Notes under the pieces: model-generated
What the model was told of the DNA's origin: nothing
Database searches by the model: none
What the model saw: only the letters and a program-made list of their open reading frames with translations
Translations under genes and position numbers: made by a program
Shown here: positions 1 through 4,960 of the stretch, one piece after another
Layout of the letters: each line of letters starts with the position of its first letter
Numbering within the stretch: the stretch's first letter is position 1
Assembly (NCBI GenBank): GCA_900770725.1
Contig: CAAGLL010000080.1
Location: forward strand, 1-7,864
Direction: 5' to 3'
Source of the DNA: an uncultured Succinivibrio sp.
GTDB taxonomy: Bacteria; Pseudomonadota; Gammaproteobacteria; Enterobacterales; Succinivibrionaceae
DNA: 7,864 nucleotides

Positions 1-81
1 CTCTACTTTCCGGGCAAAACTGTGCCCGCAAAACTGATTCAACCTGTTGAAGTCAAACAGGATTGCTCTTTAAATTTCCGT
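1..81 (+). repeat. Left terminal inverted repeat, tripartite
   Basis: Aligned without gaps to the reverse complement of 1863-1943, this end has three conserved blocks. Block A is 1-17 (17/17 identical). Block B is 40-49, CAACCTGTTG, against CAACCGGTTG at the other end (9/10), and is itself palindromic. Block C is 61-81 (20/21), containing TTTAAATTTCC. The segments between the blocks are largely unrelated. CGGGCA at 11-16 can pair with TGCCCG at 23-28. Block B extends to a 6-bp-stem palindrome, TTCAACCTGTTGAA, at 38-51. Blocks B and C are inferred transposase or host-factor binding sites. Confidence 0.85.
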
Positions 82-91
82 CAAAAATAGA

Positions 92-131
92 TTCTTGATT
101 AAGCTGTGAATTTTTCCTGAAAAATCAAGAA
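92..131 (+). promoter_or_regulatory. AT-rich nested dyad upstream of the transposase promoter
   Basis: TTCTTGATT at 92-100 is the exact reverse complement of AATCAAGAA at 123-131. Inside it, ATTTTTC (110-116) pairs with GAAAAAT (119-125); the two stems overlap at 123-125, so they are partly alternative. The dyad ends 6 bp before the -35 hexamer at 138. It could be an operator or a bent-DNA host-factor site. AT-rich sequence makes such dyads by chance more easily, so a role is inference. Confidence 0.4.
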
Positions 132-137
132 AAAATA

Positions 138-166
138 TTGAATGGGTGGCGCTTTTGCGTTATAAT
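138..166 (+). promoter_or_regulatory. Sigma70-type promoter of the transposase
   Basis: A -35 hexamer TTGAAT (138-143; 4 of 6 consensus bases) and a perfect -10 TATAAT (161-166) are separated by 17 bp, the optimal spacing. Transcription is predicted to begin near 173, giving a leader of about 33 nt before the ATG at 207. The only Shine-Dalgarno-like sequence is AAGGA at 190-194, 12 nt from the start codon, which is long and suggests modest translation. Confidence 0.75.
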
Positions 167-207
167 TCAATTTGTTAAATAGATTTGAAAAGGATGAAAA
201 AGCGCCA
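147..207 (+). promoter_or_regulatory. Inverted repeat that can sequester the transposase start in read-through RNA
   Basis: TGGCGCTTTT (147-156) is the exact reverse complement of AAAAGCGCCA (198-207). The right arm ends on the A of the start codon, and the Shine-Dalgarno region at 190-194 lies in the loop. The left arm sits in the spacer between -35 and -10, upstream of the predicted transcription start near 173. The element's own mRNA would therefore lack it, whereas a transcript entering from host DNA would fold and block initiation. IS10 and IS50 are known to protect themselves this way; its operation here is inferred. Confidence 0.65.
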
Positions 208-1862
208 TGAAAATTATAAGCCACGCCACCACAGCCGGCAGCCGCCCTGAGTTCGAGTGCATATCCAGGGATCCCTCCATCGACGGCGTTTACAAAATCA
301 TGCGCCTTGGCAATGCCGTGTCGAGGGCGCACTTCCGCAAGGCCCGCTGCGGGGACGCAAGGGAAGTTGCTCCGCTCGACATGATCAAGGGCCTCGTCCA
401 GTCGGCCTTCATCGCCCCGACCCTCTCCAAGGCCTACGCCTCCAGCGAGACCGCCCCGCTCATGCCATCCGGCAGGAGCGCCGCCTACGGCTTCCTCGGA
501 AAGCCCGAGGGGAGCTGGAACTCCCTCCTGATGAACGCGGGCGCCGCAGCCGCCAAGTGGGCATTCAAGGCCGACAAGAAAAACGACTGCTGCCTGGTGT
601 TCGACGACTCGGTGCTCCAGCACAGCGGCGCCCGCGCCATGGAGCTGTGCACCTGGACCCACGACCACAACCTCGGCTGCAGCGTGAAAGGCTATGACTG
701 CCTCCAGGCCGGATGGACCGACGGCACCAGCTTCTTTTCCCTTGGCGCCCGCCTCATAGCGTCGAACGAGGACGAAAAGCAGGCCAAGCCAGATGGGAAG
801 GCCAAGGACGATAAGTCCGGCGTCGGCAAGGACGCCAAGGCGGGCGTCGGCGACGGCACTGCCAAGAAGAAAAAGCACTCGCAGCACGCCTGCCCTTGCG
901 CGAAGTCCAAGGCCTGCGACGGCAGGACCAGCGGCGCCGCCATCCGCGAGGACGCAAGGAGAAGCAAGTTCGATCTCGCTTTCGAGTGGGCCGCGCGGGC
1001 CGTCAGGATGGATGTCCCGCTCCGCTACGTCCTCGCGGACTCCTGGTTCACGTCCGAGGGCTTCCTCAAGGACATGAAGTCGCTCGGCCTCGACGTCATC
1101 GGCATGCTCAAGATGGGCAACGCCTTCTACCGCCGCAAGAACAAGCGCTGCGGACTCCACTGGGAAGGGCGACTGCCGGATCTGGCCAGGGGCTTTGCCT
1201 CCAAGAGCCACAGGCGGCATGACGGCTCGATCATCGGCACGGAGGTCCTTGTGCGCAAGGCCGCAGGCGATGAGACGGACAAGGGCATCGAGATCAGGGT
1301 GGTTTACGTGAGGGCCTGGCACTCGGACGAGATCCTCGCCATCGGAAGCACCGATCTCTCGCTCAAGCCTGAGCGCATCGTCCAGCTCTACGACCGCCGC
1401 TGGAGCATCGAGGTCAACTTCAAGAACCAGAAGCAGATGCTCGGGCTTGGCAAGTCGCGCTCGACCGACTTCGACAGCCTCAGCGCCGAGGCGAACCTGG
1501 CCTGCCTCCGCGAGGTGTTCCTCGAGATCATGCGCCGCGGCTGCGAGGATCCCCGCACGATCGGCGGCCTGTTCAGCAAGTGCTCCGAGGCCGTGCACGA
1601 CCGCTCGGTCGCGGAGGCGGTCGACACCCTGGTGAGGATGTGCTCCGAGCTTCCGGAGAAGCTAAGCGGGGCCGGCTGCCTTGCGAAGGGCAAGGAGAGG
1701 AAGGCCCGCAGGATCATCGAGCAGATGATCTGCGACTGGTTCAGCAAGCTCGGCGAGCGCGCCAGGCGCGTCCTGATGAGGTGCCGCGACACGATCGCCG
1801 GCATTCTGGTGAAGCACGGCTACGGGGCCAGGGCCATGAAAAAGTACGAGATCGCAATTTGA
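207..1862 (+). CDS. IS4-family DDE transposase
   Basis: This 551-aa protein is expected to cut and join the ends of the surrounding element. A DDE catalytic triad can be seen. The first acidic residue is D133 or D134 in FDDSVLQHSG, the second is D278 in LADSWFTS, and the last is E402 in the IS4-type YREK signature YDRRWSIEVNFKNQK (Y395, R398, E402, K409, with the standard 2-3-6 spacing). The 124 residues between D278 and E402 fit the beta-strand insertion usual in this family. Between the first two acidic residues, about 187-240 is a low-complexity Lys/Asp/Gly stretch that ends in ACPCAKSKAC, which looks like an insert. The frame is intact, and the stop is one base before conserved block C of the right end. 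ATG 207 is chosen because it follows the promoter and AAGGA; no disrupted codon was seen, so the protein is probably functional. Confidence 0.92.
   Translation: MKIISHATTAGSRPEFECISRDPSIDGVYKIMRLGNAVSRAHFRKARCGDAREVAPLDMIKGLVQSAFIAPTLSKAYASSETAPLMPSGRSAAYGFLGKPEGSWNSLLMNAGAAAAKWAFKADKKNDCCLVFDDSVLQHSGARAMELCTWTHDHNLGCSVKGYDCLQAGWTDGTSFFSLGARLIASNEDEKQAKPDGKAKDDKSGVGKDAKAGVGDGTAKKKKHSQHACPCAKSKACDGRTSGAAIREDARRSKFDLAFEWAARAVRMDVPLRYVLADSWFTSEGFLKDMKSLGLDVIGMLKMGNAFYRRKNKRCGLHWEGRLPDLARGFASKSHRRHDGSIIGTEVLVRKAAGDETDKGIEIRVVYVRAWHSDEILAIGSTDLSLKPERIVQLYDRRWSIEVNFKNQKQMLGLGKSRSTDFDSLSAEANLACLREVFLEIMRRGCEDPRTIGGLFSKCSEAVHDRSVAEAVDTLVRMCSELPEKLSGAGCLAKGKERKARRIIEQMICDWFSKLGERARRVLMRCRDTIAGILVKHGYGARAMKKYEIAI
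804..851 (+). repeat. Two tandem 24-bp units inside the transposase gene
   Basis: Positions 804-827 and 828-851 are adjacent in-frame copies, 20 of 24 bases identical. They encode KDDKSGVG (residues 200-207) and KDAKAGVG (208-215). They lie in the charged low-complexity insert, outside the catalytic core, and look like a slippage duplication. Confidence 0.75.
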
Positions 1863-1943
1863 ACGGAAATTTAAAGAACAATCAAGTTGGCTAACAACCG
1901 GTTGTCAGGGCGGCAGCGCACGCTGCTTGCCCGGAAAGTAGAG
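1863..1943 (-). repeat. Right terminal inverted repeat, tripartite
   Basis: Read from the right tip inward, blocks A (1927-1943), B (1895-1904) and C (1863-1883) match those of the left end at the same distances from the tip. Block C begins directly after the transposase stop codon. Block B is the centre of a perfect 12-bp palindrome, ACAACCGGTTGT (1894-1905). Between B and A lies GCAGCG-CA-CGCTGC (1913-1926), flanked by GGGC (1908-1911) and GCCC (1929-1932), a stem-loop without a T run, so not a convincing terminator. The host flank beginning ATGGTCACAA at 1944 is where one copy of a target duplication would lie. Confidence 0.85.
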
Positions 1944-2024
1944 ATGGTCACAATCCCGACCGTTTTCCCTTTATTTTCTAAAGCGGCGGTGCCAAAATGC
2001 CGTAAAAGAACATGATTAAAAGCG

Positions 2025-2044
2025 TGCAGAAATTCAGTTCTGCA
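2025..2044 (+). promoter_or_regulatory. Short hairpin upstream of the response-regulator gene
   Basis: TGCAGAA (2025-2031) and TTCTGCA (2038-2044) form a 7-bp perfect stem with a 6-nt loop, ending 26 bp before the ATG at 2071. It is the only clear structure in the 127-bp gap 1944-2070. No convincing -35/-10 pair was found there, so the promoter of the next gene is unresolved. The hairpin could be an operator or a leader element, or could be incidental. Confidence 0.35.
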
Positions 2045-2070
2045 AGCGCGACAGGCATCAGGTTCCTTGC

Positions 2071-3120
2071 ATGTTTGACCAGCTCAATAAAGTCTCGATC
2101 CTCATCATCGATGACGACAACGTCTCCCAGAAGGTAGTCACGAAGATCCTAGGCGGCGCACTGCCTGAAGGCTCGGTAGTCTCAAGCGCTCCAAACGGGC
2201 TTGAGGGCGTGGACTTCATGTCAAAGTCCCCGGCCGACCTCGTGCTTTTGGACATGGTCATGCCCGGCATAGACGGGCTTGAGACGCTCAGGCGCATCCG
2301 CGCCCTGCCAGGCTGCGCGGAGGTTCCCGTGATCATGGTGTCCGCGACCATCTCGCAGGACCTCGAGGCCGAGGCCTTCCGCAACGGCGCCACCGACTTC
2401 ATCCACAAGCCCTTCACCGCCGACGTGATCACGCTGCGCATCGAGCGCCAGCTGCGCCTGGCCTACCTCACTGGCAACCTGAACCGCGAGGTGGCAAGGC
2501 AGACGGCGCTGGCCACCGAGCGCTTGAAGTCCAACATCCGCCTCTTCAACGAGACGGTGCTCGCGCTTGCCAACACCATCGACGCCAAGGATCCCTACAC
2601 CAGCGGCCACTCGGTGCGCGTGGCCGACTACTCCAAGACCATTTCAAAGCTCAGCGGCGACAGCAAGGAGTACCAGAACTCCATCTACTACTCGGGCCTG
2701 CTGCACGACATCGGCAAGATCGGCATCCCCATCGAGATCATCGGCAAGACCTCCCGCCTGTCCGACGAGGAGTACGAGAAGATCAAGGAGCACCCGGTCA
2801 TCGGCGCGAAGATCCTCTCCTACATCAAGGATTTCCCCGAGCTTGCCTACGGGGCGCACTACCACCACGAGCGCTACGACGGCTCCGGGTACCCCGAGGG
2901 GCTCAAGGGCGAGGAGATCCCGCGCCAGGCCAGGATCATCGGGCTTGTCGACGCCTACGACTCCATGACCTCCAGGCGCAGCTACCGCGACTGCCTGCCC
3001 CAGGACGTGGTGCGCGAGCAGATAGCCAAGGGCTCGGGCACCCAGTTCGATCCGCAGTTCGCGCAGATCCTGCTCAAGATGATCGACCTGGACAAGAACT
3101 ACCGCATGCGCCAGTTGTAG
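2071..3120 (+). CDS. Response regulator with HD-GYP cyclic-di-GMP phosphodiesterase domain
   Basis: This 349-aa cytoplasmic protein has the RpfG-type layout, a receiver domain followed by HD-GYP, and is expected to hydrolyse cyclic-di-GMP when phosphorylated by an unknown sensor kinase. The receiver spans about 8-128: acidic pocket D14-D16, phosphoacceptor D61 in LLDMVMPGIDG, S91 and K113 in HKPF. A linker at about 130-160 leads to the HD-GYP domain at about 160-349. There TSGHS (H180), LLHDIGKIGIP (H212, D213, K216), EHP (H241), HYHHERYDGSGYPEGLKGE (H265, H266, GYP 273-275) and D294 keep the usual metal-binding and signature residues, so it should be active. The ATG at 2071 has only a weak AGG 8-10 nt upstream. 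No histidine kinase gene is adjacent. The insertion sequence ends 127 bp upstream and may have displaced native control sequence. Confidence 0.92.
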   Translation: MFDQLNKVSILIIDDDNVSQKVVTKILGGALPEGSVVSSAPNGLEGVDFMSKSPADLVLLDMVMPGIDGLETLRRIRALPGCAEVPVIMVSATISQDLEAEAFRNGATDFIHKPFTADVITLRIERQLRLAYLTGNLNREVARQTALATERLKSNIRLFNETVLALANTIDAKDPYTSGHSVRVADYSKTISKLSGDSKEYQNSIYYSGLLHDIGKIGIPIEIIGKTSRLSDEEYEKIKEHPVIGAKILSYIKDFPELAYGAHYHHERYDGSGYPEGLKGEEIPRQARIIGLVDAYDSMTSRRSYRDCLPQDVVREQIAKGSGTQFDPQFAQILLKMIDLDKNYRMRQL

Positions 3121-3156
3121 CCGCCCGGCCATTCGATTCTCCTCGGGTCTTGGCGT

Positions 3157-3178
3157 GCGCCGCGGCGCAGATCTGCGC
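3157..3178. promoter_or_regulatory. Two overlapping perfect palindromes between genes
   Basis: GCGCCGCGGCGC (3157-3168) and GCGCAGATCTGCGC (3165-3178) are each perfect palindromes sharing GCGC at 3165-3168, so only one can fold at a time. They lie 36-58 bp after the response-regulator stop and about 75 bp before the HIT-gene start. No T run follows, so an intrinsic terminator is unlikely. An operator or attenuating structure for the downstream operon is possible. The rest of 3121-3253 shows only a weak promoter-like pair (TTGCGC 3187-3192, CATGAT 3210-3215). Confidence 0.4.
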
Positions 3179-3253
3179 TCAAACGCTTGCGCTACGGCCG
3201 CATCCGCTCCATGATCCATCCATCACAAAGAAAACAGATTTAGGAGACTGACC

Positions 3254-3697
3254 ATGGAACACAAGGATCCTTCATGCTTTTACTGCCAGGACGACGACCG
3301 CCGCAAGGCGCTCATGATCGAGATCATGAAGCTCAAGTCGTCGACGCTCTACCTCTTCCGGGACCAGAAGAACCGCGGGCGCTGCGTGCTCAAGTTCAAC
3401 GATCACAAAACCGATCTAAGCCAGTTAACCGACGAGGAGTACGCGCTATTCTCAAAGGAGCTGAGGGCCGTCTCGAAGGCGCTCATGGCGCTCTTCAAGC
3501 CTGACAAGATCAACTACGCCATCTACGGCGATCTGGTCCCGCACCTGCATGTGCACATCGTGCCCAAGCGCAAGGACGGCCCGCAGTGGGGATCCCCGTT
3601 CTCCGACAGCGTCCCCAAGAAGACCCTGTCCGAGGAGGAATACAAGGGGCTCGTCTCATCCATCAAGGAAGAAGTTACAAGGCAGCTAAATGCTTGA
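3254..3697 (+). CDS. HIT-family nucleotide-binding protein
   Basis: This 147-aa protein belongs to the histidine triad superfamily, cytoplasmic enzymes that bind and hydrolyse nucleotide phosphoramidates, dinucleoside polyphosphates or related AMP derivatives. The signature HLHVHIVP is at 97-104, with triad histidines H97, H99 and H101; H99 is the expected nucleophile by position. Near the N terminus CFYC (C8, C11) resembles the CxxC that, with histidines, binds zinc in several HIT proteins; H51 is a candidate partner. A helical region rich in Glu and Lys precedes the motif. The start is well supported by AGGAGA at 3242-3247, six bases before the ATG. The stop lies inside the next gene (8-bp overlap), so the two are translationally coupled. 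The substrate cannot be told from sequence, and the Hint, Fhit and diadenosine-tetraphosphate hydrolase subgroups were not separated. Confidence 0.88.
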   Translation: MEHKDPSCFYCQDDDRRKALMIEIMKLKSSTLYLFRDQKNRGRCVLKFNDHKTDLSQLTDEEYALFSKELRAVSKALMALFKPDKINYAIYGDLVPHLHVHIVPKRKDGPQWGSPFSDSVPKKTLSEEEYKGLVSSIKEEVTRQLNA

Positions 3698-4880
3698 TTT
3701 CAATTTCTGCAGGCCCACGGACTTCCTCTTCGGGCGCAACACCGAGGACCAGGCCGGGGAGATGTGCGCAAAGCACGGCGGCACCAGGGTGCTCATCCAC
3801 TACGGCGGGGGCAGCGCCATCCGCTCGGGGCTCATCGGAAGGGTCGAGGCCTCGCTCGACAAGGCCGGGATCTACCACACCCGCCTAGGCGGCGTGAAGC
3901 CCAACCCCAGGGCAGAGCTCGTCTACGAGGGCATTGAGCTTTGCCGCAAGGAGAAGCTCGACATGGTGCTGGCCGTAGGCGGCGGCAGCGTCATCGACAG
4001 CGCCAAGGCCATCTGCAACGGAGTGCCCTACGACGGCGACTTCTGGGACTTCTACATGGGCGGCAAGATCCCTTCAAGGCACCTGCCGCTCGGCACCATC
4101 CCGACCATCGCCGCGGCAGGCTCTGAAGGTTCGAACAGCAGCGTCATCAACAAGGTCGTGGACGGCGTGGTCCGCAAGAAGGGCAGCAACTTCCAGCAGA
4201 ACGTCGCCACGTTCTCGATCATGGATCCGCAGCTGCAGGTGACGCTCCCGCCCTACCAGACGGCGTGCGGCTGCTGCGACATCATGTGCCACGTGATGGA
4301 GCGCTACTTCACGAACACCACGGACGTCGAGCTCACCGACGAGATGTGCGAGGCCGTGCTGCGCGCGATGGCGGGCCTCATCCCCCGCGTGATGGAGGAT
4401 CCCAACGACTACCAGGTGCGCGCCAACATCATGTGGGCCTCGATGATCGCCCACAACAACATCCTGGGCGTCGACCGGCAGCAGGACTGGGGCAGCCACC
4501 ATCTTGAGATGGAGCTCTCGGCGATGTACGACTGCGCCCACGGCGCCGGGCTCTCCGTCGTGATGCCCGCCTGGATGGACTGCGTGATGGATCACGATGT
4601 CAGGCGCTTCGCGCAGTTCGCGACCCGCGTGTTCGGCGTCGAGGCCGACTACGCCCACCCCGAGCGCGCCGCCAAGGCCGGCATAGCCGCGCTGCGCGCC
4701 CTCTGGGGCTCGATGGGGCTGCCGCTGAACTTCGAGGAGCTGGGCGCCAAGGCCTCGGACATCCCGGCCATGGTCGACCACATCCTGAAGGACGTGAAGT
4801 CCGAGGGCCACTTCGTGGTCATGGACCGCGCCTTCATCACGAAGGTCTTCGAGAGGGCGGCCTCCTACAAGCGGCCGTAA
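3690..4880 (+). CDS. Iron-containing (group III) alcohol dehydrogenase, butanol-dehydrogenase-like
   Basis: This 396-aa cytoplasmic oxidoreductase resembles the BDH/YqhD branch, which interconverts aldehydes or ketones and alcohols with NAD(P)H. The N-terminal nucleotide-binding half has YGGGS (38-42) and the family motif VGGGSVIDSAK (96-106). The C-terminal helical half supplies the metal site: by alignment from memory D197 and H201 (CCDIMCHVMERYF), H270 (WGSHHLEMELSA) and H284 (YDCAHGAGL). Relatives usually read EHE where this protein has E273-M274-E275, so one conserved histidine is replaced by Met. The ATG overlaps the end of the HIT gene by 8 bp, with AAGG at 3679-3682 as a weak ribosome site, so translation is probably coupled. 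A strong terminator follows. The chain is full length for the family. Substrate, metal and cofactor preference are not determinable; a fermentative or aldehyde-detoxifying role is inferred. Confidence 0.93.
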   Translation: MLDFNFCRPTDFLFGRNTEDQAGEMCAKHGGTRVLIHYGGGSAIRSGLIGRVEASLDKAGIYHTRLGGVKPNPRAELVYEGIELCRKEKLDMVLAVGGGSVIDSAKAICNGVPYDGDFWDFYMGGKIPSRHLPLGTIPTIAAAGSEGSNSSVINKVVDGVVRKKGSNFQQNVATFSIMDPQLQVTLPPYQTACGCCDIMCHVMERYFTNTTDVELTDEMCEAVLRAMAGLIPRVMEDPNDYQVRANIMWASMIAHNNILGVDRQQDWGSHHLEMELSAMYDCAHGAGLSVVMPAWMDCVMDHDVRRFAQFATRVFGVEADYAHPERAAKAGIAALRALWGSMGLPLNFEELGAKASDIPAMVDHILKDVKSEGHFVVMDRAFITKVFERAASYKRP

Positions 4881-4900
4881 GGCTGAAATTCCAAGACTTG

Positions 4901-4932
4901 AAGGCCGGAGCCTGCAAAGGCTCCGGCCTTTT
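4901..4932 (+). terminator. Rho-independent terminator of the HIT/alcohol dehydrogenase operon
   Basis: AAGGCCGGAGCC (4901-4912) and GGCTCCGGCCTT (4919-4930) form a perfect 12-bp stem with a 6-nt loop, followed by a four-T run (4929-4932). It starts 21 bp after the dehydrogenase stop. It stands between convergent genes, but on the minus strand only two T residues follow the stem, so termination of the diguanylate cyclase transcript here would be weaker. Confidence 0.88.
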
Positions 4933-4960
4933 GCATCCCCTGGGGAGGCGCCGGTGAGCG

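Larger units (their letters stand above)
1..1943 (+). mobile_element. IS4-family insertion sequence, about 1.94 kb, apparently complete
   Basis: The element is bounded by a perfect 17-bp inverted repeat, CTCTACTTTCCGGGCAA, at 1-17 and as its reverse complement at 1927-1943. It encloses a single DDE transposase gene with an IS4-type YREK motif and a promoter of its own. The right tip matches the very first base of the window, so the left edge is taken as position 1. The repeat could extend further left, because the flanking host sequence is not visible. For the same reason no target-site duplication can be tested. The coding part is GC-rich and uses codons like the neighbouring genes, while 50-206 and 1861-1890 are AT-rich. 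The right tip lies 127 bp upstream of the response-regulator start. Family assignment rests on the transposase motif; I do not recognise a named IS. Confidence 0.9.

Noticed and set aside
99..1598. Long open frame on the minus strand across the transposase (499 codons)
   Set aside because: It is antisense to a well-supported transposase with catalytic motifs, has alanine/valine/glycine-rich low-complexity sequence typical of a shadow frame in GC-rich DNA, and shows no recognisable domain.
1908..1932. Stem-loop after the transposase as an intrinsic terminator
   Set aside because: No T run follows; the sequence lies within the terminal repeat and is better explained as part of the IS end.
1900..1960. 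Outward-facing hybrid promoter at the IS right tip (TTGTCA 1902-1907 or TTGCCC 1928-1933)
   Set aside because: No acceptable -10 hexamer lies 16-18 bp downstream of either candidate.
4074..4811. Minus-strand open frame of 245 codons opposite the alcohol dehydrogenase
   Set aside because: It mirrors a strongly conserved enzyme and is rich in His/Val/Ala/Gly with no motif; a codon-bias shadow.
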